Virus record (IMG/VR): IMGVR_UViG_3300042385_000896
Span: 1-64,000 of that record
DNA length: 64,000 bases
Source of the DNA: a virus
Strand: one strand, 5' to 3'
Shown here: positions 45,228 to 54,446 of the stretch, piece by piece
Numbering within the stretch: position 1 is the stretch's first letter
How the letters are laid out: the number at the start of each line of letters is the position of its first letter
Translations under genes and position numbers: made by a program
Notes under the pieces: generated by a model
Databases searched by the model: none
What the model saw: only the letters and a program-made list of their open reading frames with translations
Told to the model about the DNA's origin: nothing

Positions 45228-45938
45228 ATGAAACTATCAATTATAATATCAACATACCAAAGAACAGATAACTCAACACCTTTTTACTTAAAAAGAGCGT
45301 TAGATTGTGTTTTTAATCAAACTCATGAAGATTTTAAAGTTTACGTTATTGGAGACAAGTACGAAGATAATGAAGAGTTTATTAACATATGTAAAAGTTA
45401 CGATAAAGATAAACTCTATTTTGAAAACCTCCCGTTTGCTAAAGAAAGGGACCGTTATGGTAAAGGGTATGCTCTTTGGTCTTACGGTGGTGTTAACGCG
45501 GTTAACTACGGAATTGATAAATCATTAGACGATGGAAACTATTATATTTGTCATTTGGACCATGACGACGTATGGGAACCAAATCATTTAGAAGTAATTA
45601 ATAAATGTCTATTAAATACAAACGCCGATTGGGTTTGTACTAAGTCAACTTACTTGTCACCAGAAAAAACTATGCCAAAAATAATTGGTATCGAAAATCA
45701 TTATATTAATTTTCTACCAAGTTATGCGACATTAATCCATTCTTCAGTATGTATGAATTTTAATACAATACCATTTAAATATCGTGATTTATTTGATGAA
45801 ACAGGGGTTGTTGGGTTACCCTCTGATGGTGAATTATGGAATAGATGTAGAGAACATATATTAAAAAATAACTTAAAAAGTTATTTAATTAACTCAATAA
45901 CCTGTCACCATGATGAAGAAGGATTTGAAAGAAATTGA
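45228..45938 (+). CDS. GT2 glycosyltransferase
   Basis: This 236-residue GT-A protein has KLSIIISTYQRTDNSTPF, LKRALDCVFNQTHEDFKVYV (both GT2 hallmarks) and ICHLDHDDVWEPNHLEVI with the DxD-type DHDD motif. It is shorter than two-domain forms and lacks membrane segments. Last gene of the second sugar operon, 60 bases before PhoH. Confidence 0.87.
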   Translation: MKLSIIISTYQRTDNSTPFYLKRALDCVFNQTHEDFKVYVIGDKYEDNEEFINICKSYDKDKLYFENLPFAKERDRYGKGYALWSYGGVNAVNYGIDKSLDDGNYYICHLDHDDVWEPNHLEVINKCLLNTNADWVCTKSTYLSPEKTMPKIIGIENHYINFLPSYATLIHSSVCMNFNTIPFKYRDLFDETGVVGLPSDGELWNRCREHILKNNLKSYLINSITCHHDEEGFERN

Positions 45939-45997
45939 TTTACATAAACAGTAACTAAAGTATATTTTAAAAAACAATTAACATTTAAGTTTTTAAC

Positions 45998-46735
45998 ATG
46001 ACAGAAAGAAAAAAAAGAAGTACAGTACCACCAAAACCAGTTGATGAGTACAAACCAAGACTAACAAAAAAAGAATTAATATCACAAATCATAAAGAAAA
46101 AATCTAAAGAGAAGTTTCTTTCGGAAAGTCAAAGAAAGTATTATGACATTTTAACTAATAGTCAAATTACCATTTGTTCAGGACCTGCAGGTGTTGGTAA
46201 AAGTTACATAGCGATGAAAGCGGCGGTAGATTTACTCGCAGACCCTACAACACCTTATGAAAAAATCATTATTGTAAGACCCGCAGTTGAGGCCGAAGAA
46301 AAATTAGGTTCACTCCCTGGTAATGTTGAAGAGAAATTAGACCCTTACATTTTCCCATCGTATTATTTATTAAATAAGATTATTGGTAAAGAAGCGAGAG
46401 AAAAATTAAAAGAGATTGAAGCTATCGAAGTTTTTGCATTGGCCTACATGAGAGGTATGAACATCGACAATTCAATTCTACTATTCGAGGAGGCTCAGAA
46501 CTCAACACCAAGTCAAATGAAATTATTATTAACAAGGATTGGGTTTAATTCTAAATTCTTCCTTTCAGGTGACTTAGAACAATTTGACCGACATAAAGAT
46601 AAAACTCAGACAGGGTTGTGGGACGCACTACAAAAGTTTCAAAATATGGATGATATTGGAACATTCGAATTCAAACCTGAAGATGTGGTTAGAAACCCAT
46701 TAATTAGTAAAATCCTAAAAAGATACGAAAACTAA
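45998..46735 (+). CDS. phoH: PhoH-like ATPase
   Basis: This 245-residue protein has Walker A CSGPAGVGKSYIAMKAA near 60, IIIVRPAVEAEEKLGSLPG, Walker B ILLFEEAQNSTPSQMKLLLT near 158 and FLSGDLEQFD. PhoH proteins are P-loop ATPases/RNA helicase-like and are very common in large phages; their phage role is unsettled. An approximately 25-residue basic N-terminal tail precedes the domain. A strong terminator follows. Confidence 0.93.
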   Translation: MTERKKRSTVPPKPVDEYKPRLTKKELISQIIKKKSKEKFLSESQRKYYDILTNSQITICSGPAGVGKSYIAMKAAVDLLADPTTPYEKIIIVRPAVEAEEKLGSLPGNVEEKLDPYIFPSYYLLNKIIGKEAREKLKEIEAIEVFALAYMRGMNIDNSILLFEEAQNSTPSQMKLLLTRIGFNSKFFLSGDLEQFDRHKDKTQTGLWDALQKFQNMDDIGTFEFKPEDVVRNPLISKILKRYEN

Positions 46736-46745
46736 AATAATTACG

Positions 46746-46791
46746 AACCCAATAAGTATAAATTCAATTTAATTTACTTATTGGGTTTTTT
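46746..46791 (+). terminator. Intrinsic terminator after phoH
   Basis: A perfect 13-bp stem (AACCCAATAAGTA / TACTTATTGGGTT) with a 16-nt loop is followed by a T run. Confidence 0.88.
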
Positions 46792-46809
46792 ACATATTTT
46801 TTTACGTAT

Positions 46810-47406
46810 ATGAGAATAGGTATAGAAATTAATGGTGTTCTACGAAACACTTTAGACAAAATAGAACAAACTTATCAAAAATTCATGATTGATAAGACTG
46901 ACGGTATTGAGGAAGAAAACACCTTCAATTACGAGATAACAACACCTGTTGATAGTCTTGATTTAAAAAAACATTTTAGTTTTGAAAATGATGAGGAGTT
47001 ATACTCATTCTTGTATGAAGAATTTCCTATGGAAATTTTTGGACATGCTCAATCAGCAGAATACTCAACATTTAACGATTTAAATGAAATCTACTTAAAA
47101 TTAAGAAATGAACATGATTTAATTATTATTTCTGACGAAATTAATAAATCAAAACCCGCTTCATTATTTTTCTTATCTAAATTTGGATGCGAATTTGAAA
47201 AGGTAAAATTCTATAGTAATTTAACAATTAACTCTATGTGGGATGAAATTGATGTTTTACTTACCGCAAATCCCGCACTATTATTAGACCATCCATCAGA
47301 TAAAACATTAATTAAATATGAAACAATTTATAACAATAATGTTGAATCGGAATACACAATAAACACAATCAAAGAATTGGAAGATAAATTAAAAATTATT
47401 TTATAA
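46810..47406 (+). CDS. HAD-like protein with degenerate catalytic motif
   Basis: This 198-residue protein has a start RIGIEINGVLRNTLDK in the place of the HAD/5'(3')-nucleotidase motif DxDGVLxD. The nucleophile Asp is Glu and the general acid Asp is Asn. LIIISDEINKSKPASLFFLS resembles motif II, and the end (DVLLTANPALLLDHPSDKTL) the fourth region. It may be an inactive HAD relative with a binding or structural role. The stop overlaps the next ATG by 1 base. Confidence 0.6.
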   Translation: MRIGIEINGVLRNTLDKIEQTYQKFMIDKTDGIEEENTFNYEITTPVDSLDLKKHFSFENDEELYSFLYEEFPMEIFGHAQSAEYSTFNDLNEIYLKLRNEHDLIIISDEINKSKPASLFFLSKFGCEFEKVKFYSNLTINSMWDEIDVLLTANPALLLDHPSDKTLIKYETIYNNNVESEYTINTIKELEDKLKIIL

Positions 47407-47681
47407 TGTTAAAAATATTAGGAGAACATTACTATTTGGATTTAGATAAGATTGACGAATATATCCAAATAAAACAAGAGCCGTCATCTTCTTCGGGTGA
47501 AACCGATAGTACACAAATTAATATCGTAAAATACGAAACGATTAAACTCATGTTAGATGTTATTATGGATGATGGAGATGAAGTCGACGAAACTTTAGCA
47601 GGTAAAGGGTCAGAGATTACAATTCCATTTAAATTAGCCTTTAACACACTTTTAAATAAAAAATTACTAAATAAATACTAA
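47406..47681 (+). CDS. Small acidic hypothetical protein
   Basis: This 91-residue protein has ILGEHYYLDLDKIDEYIQIK, a Ser-rich loop, and MLDVIMDDGDEVDETLAGKG. No family recognised. Tight spacing to both neighbours supports expression. Confidence 0.55.
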   Translation: MLKILGEHYYLDLDKIDEYIQIKQEPSSSSGETDSTQINIVKYETIKLMLDVIMDDGDEVDETLAGKGSEITIPFKLAFNTLLNKKLLNKY

Positions 47682-47685
47682 TACA

Positions 47686-48750
47686 ATGAATAAAGAACAA
47701 ATTTCAAAATTAGAACAGTCAGTTCAAAACATGAAAGATAAGAAATCAAGAATCTATCTTTTAGTTCAGGATACTAAGGGTAATGCCAAAGCATCAATCG
47801 CCTACATTTATAATTTAGGAATGGCATTATTAAACGAAGGATATAACCCAATCATTTTACATGAGAAACCTGATTATACAGGAGTATCAGGATGGTTAGG
47901 TGAATCATACATGACATCATTACCTCATAAATCTATCGAAGGTCAAAACTTAGAGGTTTCACCTGAAGATTTTATTGTTATCCCTGAATTATACGGATTT
48001 GTAATGAGTCAAATCGCTAAATTACCTTGTGGTAAAATTGTGTTATGTCAAGCTTATGACCACGTATTGGAAACATTACAACCAGGTCAATCTTGGTCAC
48101 AATTAGGGTTTTACAAATGTATTACTACATCAGAAACCCAAATGGAGTTTTTAGAAAACTTAATGAAAGGTATTTCTTATGATGTTTTAAAACCATTCAT
48201 TTCGGAATCATTCACCAAACAAACATTACCACCAAAACCAATTGTTGCAGTCCATTCAAGAGACCAAAGAGATTCGGTTAATTTAATTAAATCTTTCTAC
48301 ATAAAATTCCCTCAATATAGATGGGTCACTTTTAGAGATATGAGAGGTTTATCCGAAGAAGAATTTTCTAAATCATTAAAAGAAAGTTTCTTATCTGTAT
48401 GGATTGATGAAACAAGTGCTTATGGTACATTCCCATTAGAATCAATGACTTGCGGGGTACCTGTTTTAGGTTTAACACCAAACTTACTACCATCTTGGAT
48501 GTCAGAGGATAATGGTATATGGATTAACAATAAAAATCAAATGGTTGATTTTGTTGCTGACTTCTTACAAAATTGGTTGGAGGACAATGTTAACCCTAAT
48601 TTATATGAGGAAATGATTAAAACAGTTGAGAATTTACCAACAAAAAAAGAATTCAATGAGGTTTCGGTAAAATTATTTACTGATTATATTAACACAAGAT
48701 TTGCCTCATTTCAAGAACAATTAACTAAACTAGAAACTATCGAAGAGTAA
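47686..48750 (+). CDS. GT4-like glycosyltransferase
   Basis: This 354-residue protein has an N-terminal GT-B half (RIYLLVQDTKGNAKASIAYI, GYNPIILHEKPDY) and a C-terminal half with AYGTFPLESMTCGVPVLGLT, the GT4-type E-x7-E region, plus PNLLPSWMSEDNGIWI. The usual DxGPLR-type motif is weak, so activity is likely but not certain. It is followed by the GT2-like gene with a 1-base gap. Confidence 0.7.
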   Translation: MNKEQISKLEQSVQNMKDKKSRIYLLVQDTKGNAKASIAYIYNLGMALLNEGYNPIILHEKPDYTGVSGWLGESYMTSLPHKSIEGQNLEVSPEDFIVIPELYGFVMSQIAKLPCGKIVLCQAYDHVLETLQPGQSWSQLGFYKCITTSETQMEFLENLMKGISYDVLKPFISESFTKQTLPPKPIVAVHSRDQRDSVNLIKSFYIKFPQYRWVTFRDMRGLSEEEFSKSLKESFLSVWIDETSAYGTFPLESMTCGVPVLGLTPNLLPSWMSEDNGIWINNKNQMVDFVADFLQNWLEDNVNPNLYEEMIKTVENLPTKKEFNEVSVKLFTDYINTRFASFQEQLTKLETIEE

Positions 48751-48751
48751 T

Positions 48752-49564
48752 ATGGAAAACACACAAAAATTTGACGTATCGGTTATTTTACCAATTAAGT
48801 CAGGAAAAGCAAACGGATTTACTGAATATTTTGAAAAATGTATTGAGTCATTAAAAAATCAAAAAGTTGGTATCAATGAATTAATTATAGTTCACACTAA
48901 CGAAACACATATTGTAGATTACTTAAATCAATTTGATTTTGGTACTTTAAATGTAGTTAAAGTTGCGTGGACAAAAGACGCTAACTACGCATCACAAATA
49001 AATCATGGTGTGAGGTCGGCAAAATCTAAATGGGTTTCTCTATTTGAGTTTGACGATGAGTATTCAAGTATTTGGTTTAAAAACGTTGAGGTCTACGCTA
49101 ACTCATATCCTGATGTTGACGCATTCTTACCTATCGTTGTTGATACAGACCAAACAGGTAAATTTGCAGGATTTACAAATGAGGCAACATTCGCAGCAAA
49201 CTTCACACCAGAAATGGGTATTTTAACTCATGAAACTTTATTAGAATATCAGAATTTTCAAACTTCAGGTATGGTTATTAAAACATCATCTTTTATTGAT
49301 TTTGGTTTAATTAAACCATCATTCAAATTAACATTTGGATATGAATTTTTCTTAAGAATGACACATAACTCAGTTAAGATTATGTCAATACCTAAGATTG
49401 GGTATAAACATGTTAACTTGAGAGACGGGTCTATTTTTTGGAATTATAAAAATGGTGACGATAGATTAACGGAAGGTGAAGTAAGATTTTGGATTGACTC
49501 GGCCAAAAAAGAATACTTTTTTATTAACGACAGGGCCATAAAGTATGAACCCCAAACAGTTTAA
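48752..49564 (+). CDS. GT2-like glycosyltransferase
   Basis: This 270-residue protein has FDVSVILPIKSGKANGFTEY, ELIIVHTNETHIVDYL and WVSLFEFDDEYSSIWFKN, in which FDDE supplies the acidic metal site. YKHVNLRDGSIFWNY in the last third resembles the acceptor-side region. The stop overlaps the sigma factor ATG by 1 base, so glycosyltransferase and late regulator share an operon. Confidence 0.72.
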   Translation: MENTQKFDVSVILPIKSGKANGFTEYFEKCIESLKNQKVGINELIIVHTNETHIVDYLNQFDFGTLNVVKVAWTKDANYASQINHGVRSAKSKWVSLFEFDDEYSSIWFKNVEVYANSYPDVDAFLPIVVDTDQTGKFAGFTNEATFAANFTPEMGILTHETLLEYQNFQTSGMVIKTSSFIDFGLIKPSFKLTFGYEFFLRMTHNSVKIMSIPKIGYKHVNLRDGSIFWNYKNGDDRLTEGEVRFWIDSAKKEYFFINDRAIKYEPQTV

Positions 49565-50313
49565 TGACAGAAATTATTAATTTAACAGGAAACACCAATG
49601 TTGAGTTAAAAAAGAAAGGTAGAAAACCAACACAATTAAATTATTTTGATGTTCCCGAAGAGCAGGCCGTTGTTAGATTTTTAGAATCAACCTCCTACGA
49701 AGAACGAAATAAAATTTATAATGATTTTTTAAAAAAACCTTTAGATAAGATGATATCTTCGATAATTCGAAGATACAAATTATATAGAAAAGACATGGAC
49801 TTTACGGAGATACATGTAGACACTCACTCATTCTTAATGACAAAAATTGAAAAGTTTAAACCCTCTAGAGAGAAAAAAGCTTATTCATATTTTGGTACAA
49901 TCTGTAAGAATTATCTTATGGGTCAAATTATTAAGGACCAAAAAGAAACTAACCGAAAAATATCATATGAAGATATCTCAACGAGTATAGAAAATAACCC
50001 TAACTTTTCTTACAGTATAGAAAAAGAAGGTATTGATTCAGAAAAAGTAATTAAAAACTTTTTACTTGAGTTAGATAATTTGCTAGAAAATGAGAGTTTA
50101 TCGGAAAACGAAATCAAACTAGGTCATGCGTTACATGACCTTTTTGAGAATTATGAATCTATTTTTATCGGTAACGATAATAATAAATTTAATAAAAATA
50201 TTATACTACTCTCATTAAGGGAAATGACTAATTTGTCAACCAAAGAAATTAGGGGGTCAATGAAGAAATACAAAACAATGTATTATACTTTAGTGGAGAA
50301 TATGGTTAAATAA
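49564..50313 (+). CDS. Late sigma factor, T4 gp55-like
   Basis: This 249-residue protein has a sigma region 2-like segment: MISSIIRRYKLYRKDMDFTE, then SFLMTKIEKFKPSREKKAYS and YFGTICKNYLMGQIIKDQKE, matching the gp55 arrangement in which a short helical core ends with the AYxTxxxxN..xxxIKKE-type segment. The end (ILLSLREMTNLSTKEIRGSM) looks like a small HTH, as in sigma region 4. In T4, gp55 directs RNA polymerase to TATAAATA late promoters. Here a recurrent TATTTATA element precedes virion genes, one copy just after this gene. Confidence 0.75.
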   Translation: MTEIINLTGNTNVELKKKGRKPTQLNYFDVPEEQAVVRFLESTSYEERNKIYNDFLKKPLDKMISSIIRRYKLYRKDMDFTEIHVDTHSFLMTKIEKFKPSREKKAYSYFGTICKNYLMGQIIKDQKETNRKISYEDISTSIENNPNFSYSIEKEGIDSEKVIKNFLLELDNLLENESLSENEIKLGHALHDLFENYESIFIGNDNNKFNKNIILLSLREMTNLSTKEIRGSMKKYKTMYYTLVENMVK

Positions 50314-50327
50314 AATTTTATAGTTAA

Positions 50328-50335
50328 TATTTATT
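50328..50335 (+). promoter_or_regulatory. Candidate late promoter element TATTTATT
   Basis: AATATTTATTG lies between the sigma factor stop and the ATG at 50339, only 3 nt before the start codon. Confidence 0.35.
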
Positions 50336-50338
50336 GTA

Positions 50339-50716
50339 ATGGGAAGACCACAAAAAAAAGAAATTAATTTAACTAAAGAGTCGATGTTATCTTTGATGCA
50401 AGAAATCTATAATGAACTTGTTGAACAAAGAAACACTGCGATTAGAATACAAAATAAAATGTTGACAATGATGAAAGAACCTGAAGATATGACTCTAATA
50501 GGTCCTGTTATTGAAAAGCAACAAAAAATCATTAACGATTGTGTTGAAAAGAAATTAACATTATCTAAACTGCAATCTACTATGTGGGAAAAATCTAATA
50601 CCGCAGGAAGTGGTAGTTTCTCAATTACTGATTTAGGTGTGGATGATGATTTATTAGAAAATTTAATACTAAAAGACGCGTCTAAACCTGACGGGTCTTA
50701 CAAAATGAAAAACTAA
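50339..50716 (+). CDS. Hypothetical phage protein, coiled-coil-like
   Basis: This 125-residue, helical, charged protein has KESMLSLMQEIYNELVEQRN and GPVIEKQQKIINDCVEKKLT, then an acidic tail (DLGVDDDLLENLILKDASKP). It starts the late virion block after the sigma factor gene. It could be a small structural or terminase-related protein, but no motif decides. Confidence 0.55.
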   Translation: MGRPQKKEINLTKESMLSLMQEIYNELVEQRNTAIRIQNKMLTMMKEPEDMTLIGPVIEKQQKIINDCVEKKLTLSKLQSTMWEKSNTAGSGSFSITDLGVDDDLLENLILKDASKPDGSYKMKN

Positions 50717-50721
50717 CTAAA

Positions 50722-52629
50722 ATGGCATCATTAGATTTAGGTCTTGATTATAAAGACGCACAAAAAAAGATTGCGGCGACCACCACATATAAGGATTTAA
50801 AAACTCAATATGATGACACTTCTAAAAAAGCTGGAGAGTCTTTTGATACTGCCAAACAAAACGTTACTGAGTCTATAGATAAAGTCAAAGAACAGACTAA
50901 AAGATTTCAAAGGGAAATCAAAAATCAATTTGAACAATTACTAGATATTAATAATCTTACTGGTGGTAAGGGAGGTAGTTCAATTAGTTACGTTAAAAAA
51001 ACATTAATTAGGGTTATTAAGAATATTGAACCTAAAATTATTGAGCTTCTTATGGAAGAAGCAATAAATGCGGTTGGTTGTGACCAACAACAAACATATG
51101 CGGCTCAGGTGGTGTATGTTAAAGTAAGTTCAATAGACTTGATTAACCTATTAAAAAAAGACCCGTCAAGTAAAGAAGGTAAAGTCTTATACGAAAGAAA
51201 TCCTGTTAACGTACAACTTTATCCATTCTCAATGAACAAAGAGTTGTATCAAAGAATTCAAAGTGGTCAACCTTACTCAACTGACAACGGTCAACAATAT
51301 ATTGGTCAATCAGGACAAGCGTTATTTGATATTCAATACGTTGACACAAATAACTTAGGAGAAACTGGTCCGTGGTTTAAGGTAACTCTACCTAATAGAG
51401 CAAACAATATTAATAAAGTTGGTACTTTTTTAGCCGATTATTATAGAACAACTAAAGTTGTTGAGTTCACAAATATTATGGCAAATATTATGGAGTCATT
51501 AAGTGGAGCCATATCTATTAGTGCAAATGTTGGAGTAGCTCAAGCCGAAGACACTAATAAACTTATGTTAATCATCCAAAGGGTTTTAGGTTTATGTTTT
51601 GATAATAAAAAAGAAATCGATGTTAGTGGTATTGCAAAATTAGCCGAACTCGATGATATTGATGAGTCGTTTTTTGAATTCACAGATATTGATTTACGTA
51701 ATATTGACCAAAGAGTAACTAACATTAAAAATGGTGTGATTGAATTTGAGGATTGTGGTAATGTTAAATTACCCGTTAATTATGATGACATTCTAAATGA
51801 TTTAGGTACATTAAATTTTATTGAGGATAAGGATTTAGTCGATGCTGCTGACGCATTAACTCAAACATTAATTAACAATCCTGAATGGCAAGGTTTTGCT
51901 ATTGAGGGGAATATTAAAGCCACGGTAGATTTAAACTTCCTTAAATTAATCGTTCAAGGAATTGCCGCGTCGTTACTATCTCCAAAAGTATTATTACCAA
52001 TATTTGTAATGTTAAAATCATTAGGTCAAACATTTGTTGATGGTGTTAACTCATTCGTCGCTTTCATGAAAACATTTAAAAAGTTTTTTATAAACTTAAT
52101 GTCAAAAATAGGAGCTTTATTTGTTAAGGAACTTTTTGAAATAATTAAAAAAGATATTTTAAATTTAATCCAATCAGTAATTCAAGATGTTGCTAGAGAA
52201 AAAATGGATAAAAGAATTATTATGATTTTAAAGTTAATCCAACTTATAATTGTTGTGGCTCAGTTTATATCGGATTGGCGTAAATGTAAGAGTGTTATTG
52301 ATGAAATTCTATCATTGTTAAAGATTGCGACTTCTGGATGGGGTGGTGAAATACCATTACCTCTATTATTTGCATCTCAATTTATGGATGGATATTCTGA
52401 ATCTCGTGCGTTTATTGGAGCTATTGAGGAAATGCAAAAACTTGGTATCCCAACAGGTACAATGCCAGATGGAAGTCCTAATTTAGATGTTCTAAAAATG
52501 TTAGGGCAAATGAAATCTATGTCATCGGAAGAGGCTGAAAATGGTAAGGTACAAATTGCAATACCACCATTAACAATGACACCAGCAGGTCTGACAGTTC
52601 CTTCGAGTGCTTTCGGTAAAAAAATGTAA
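50722..52629 (+). CDS. Large virion protein, probably baseplate or tail associated
   Basis: This 635-residue protein begins with a charged coiled-coil (about 10-75), followed by a mixed domain with QLYPFSMNKELYQRIQSGQP. Hydrophobic helices lie at about 415-450 (LLSPKVLLPIFVMLKSLG) and 496-516 (IIMILKLIQLIIVVAQFISD). The end is Pro/Gly-rich (IPPLTMTPAGLTVPSSAFGK). Immediately downstream are a 70-residue protein and the baseplate hub, so a baseplate or tail-tip role is likely. Hydrophobic helices could take part in membrane penetration; this is inference. Confidence 0.6.
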   Translation: MASLDLGLDYKDAQKKIAATTTYKDLKTQYDDTSKKAGESFDTAKQNVTESIDKVKEQTKRFQREIKNQFEQLLDINNLTGGKGGSSISYVKKTLIRVIKNIEPKIIELLMEEAINAVGCDQQQTYAAQVVYVKVSSIDLINLLKKDPSSKEGKVLYERNPVNVQLYPFSMNKELYQRIQSGQPYSTDNGQQYIGQSGQALFDIQYVDTNNLGETGPWFKVTLPNRANNINKVGTFLADYYRTTKVVEFTNIMANIMESLSGAISISANVGVAQAEDTNKLMLIIQRVLGLCFDNKKEIDVSGIAKLAELDDIDESFFEFTDIDLRNIDQRVTNIKNGVIEFEDCGNVKLPVNYDDILNDLGTLNFIEDKDLVDAADALTQTLINNPEWQGFAIEGNIKATVDLNFLKLIVQGIAASLLSPKVLLPIFVMLKSLGQTFVDGVNSFVAFMKTFKKFFINLMSKIGALFVKELFEIIKKDILNLIQSVIQDVAREKMDKRIIMILKLIQLIIVVAQFISDWRKCKSVIDEILSLLKIATSGWGGEIPLPLLFASQFMDGYSESRAFIGAIEEMQKLGIPTGTMPDGSPNLDVLKMLGQMKSMSSEEAENGKVQIAIPPLTMTPAGLTVPSSAFGKKM

Positions 52630-52631
52630 TT

Positions 52632-52844
52632 ATGACAAAAAAAGAACAATCGGAAAAAGCCGTAAAAATAATAAAAGACTACAAATCACACTCAAATAAA
52701 GATTTGACTTTTGTTATGGATTTTATTCAGGAAGATTTTAAATTTACCAAAGATGCGGTCATTAAAATGACCGAACATTTAGATAAATTAGAATTAACTT
52801 ACAATACTATTCTTAAAGAATATCAAAACAGAACTATTAAATAA
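52632..52844 (+). CDS. Small helical hypothetical protein
   Basis: This 70-residue charged helical protein ([40 protein letters not shown]) sits 2 bases after the large virion protein and overlaps the hub gene by 1 base. It may be a chaperone or minor tail protein. Confidence 0.55.
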   Translation: MTKKEQSEKAVKIIKDYKSHSNKDLTFVMDFIQEDFKFTKDAVIKMTEHLDKLELTYNTILKEYQNRTIK

Positions 52845-54424
52845 TGAAAATAGACCAATCTAATAAGTATCAAATTATATTTCCTGGTATCGTTTACGAT
52901 AACCAAGACCCGATGATGTTAGGTAGACTTAGAGTAATACCTGAAACACAAACATATAGTGATATTTTAGCTTCAGTTCCTGATTGGAATGAGGAAATAG
53001 ATAAATGGACTTCTAAAGACCCGTTAATTTTTTTACCATTACTACCTTTTTATTTTAGCCAAGTACCGAAAAAAGACGAGTACGTACATATTATATATCA
53101 AAATAAAAAATTTAATTTCCAAAGTCAATTTTATATTCAAGGACCGTTTTCGTCACCAATGACAACACCTTTTGAGTATTATCAAGGCGCTAAGAAATTT
53201 TTAGCTGCGGGAGATAGAATTAAACAAGGTATTTCGATTAAAAATAGTGATGGGCAATATCGTAACAAAGATAGTTATGGTGTATTTCCCGAACCTGGTG
53301 ATAACGCATTGTTAGGACGTGGTTCCGCCGATGTAGTTGTTAAAGAAAATGAGGTTTTAATTAGAGCGGGTAAAACAAAAGTATTAAGTACAACACAATT
53401 ACCTGTTGGAAATGCGATGAGGTCATTCTTACAACTTTCAAATTTTACCCAACAAAAAGTTTTATTACCCCAAGAAAGTCAAGCTAGATTAGTTGAAAAT
53501 GTAAAGGTAGTTAAAAAAATAATAATCTGGGATATTGAAAATTTAGAAAACACTCAAAATGTTTTTAATGGGTCTGTTGGATTATACAATGTAATACCAA
53601 GTCAGAAAGTTAACAGTAAAAATTTTAAGTCCGACACTATCCTTAACTTAAGTGTTGGTACCGATTATAGTGGCCCTATTGAGGAAGTAAAATTTACCGC
53701 CAAAAGTTTTAACGAATCATTAACTTTAATTAATAAATTTAGTGATGGAGTTTTTAAAAAATTTATTGATTTACCTAATTATGTTGTTAACAACCAATTA
53801 CGTAATATACCTCAAGACCAAATATTTCCATTTGTTGTTACCCCATCAAAATTAACTTATGAAAAAGGTGTTAAATTCTCACCATCACAAGTTGTAAATG
53901 ATGTTGCGGAACTAACTAATTATGTTAATTTTTATAGTAAAATTAAATTAAATATGGGGTTAGTTAATAGTGGGTGGTTTTTAGTTTGGGAAAACAAAAA
54001 TGGAACTGCACTTATTGGACCTCAAGGGGATATTAAAACTGAAACAGTTACTCCATCCGAGTTTGTACCTTCAGATGTCACTTATGGTGTCTTAGGAGCT
54101 CAAAAAATTTATTTACTATCTCAAGACTCTACAGGACCTAAAGGTAAGATTAGTTTAAGTCAAACTTTATATGGTATACCACAAGATAAATTTATTGGTG
54201 ACGAAAGTAGTATTTTTAATAAGACATACCCAACAACAAGAGGTGATGAGTTAATGAAACTACTTAGAAAAATATTTTCATTTGTTACTGGTCACGTACA
54301 TCCTGTGGCTACGGCACCACCTATTCCTGTTGCCGCAGGTAACGGACAAACCTCCGCAGAAATTAATGCAATTCTTGCTGACGCAGAAAATACCATCCTA
54401 AATCAAAATATCCGAATTAATTGA
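52844..54424 (+). CDS. Baseplate hub protein with gp5/VgrG-like OB-fold N-terminus
   Basis: This 526-residue protein opens with [20 protein letters not shown], the start of the OB-fold of T4 gp5 and related hub proteins (GxVxDNxDPxxxGRLRV). [20 protein letters not shown] follows as in the same fold. Internal regions are beta-rich. Near the C-terminus [20 protein letters not shown] resembles the His-rich segment seen near the ends of such proteins. No lysozyme domain is evident, unlike T4 gp5. It is expected at the centre of the baseplate. Confidence 0.78.
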   Translation: MKIDQSNKYQIIFPGIVYDNQDPMMLGRLRVIPETQTYSDILASVPDWNEEIDKWTSKDPLIFLPLLPFYFSQVPKKDEYVHIIYQNKKFNFQSQFYIQGPFSSPMTTPFEYYQGAKKFLAAGDRIKQGISIKNSDGQYRNKDSYGVFPEPGDNALLGRGSADVVVKENEVLIRAGKTKVLSTTQLPVGNAMRSFLQLSNFTQQKVLLPQESQARLVENVKVVKKIIIWDIENLENTQNVFNGSVGLYNVIPSQKVNSKNFKSDTILNLSVGTDYSGPIEEVKFTAKSFNESLTLINKFSDGVFKKFIDLPNYVVNNQLRNIPQDQIFPFVVTPSKLTYEKGVKFSPSQVVNDVAELTNYVNFYSKIKLNMGLVNSGWFLVWENKNGTALIGPQGDIKTETVTPSEFVPSDVTYGVLGAQKIYLLSQDSTGPKGKISLSQTLYGIPQDKFIGDESSIFNKTYPTTRGDELMKLLRKIFSFVTGHVHPVATAPPIPVAAGNGQTSAEINAILADAENTILNQNIRIN

Positions 54425-54432
54425 TATTTATA
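54425..54432 (+). promoter_or_regulatory. Candidate late promoter element TATTTATA
   Basis: GATATTTATAAG starts directly after the hub gene stop and ends 14 nt before the ATG at 54447. Confidence 0.45.
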
Positions 54433-54446
54433 AGTAAAACACTTAA

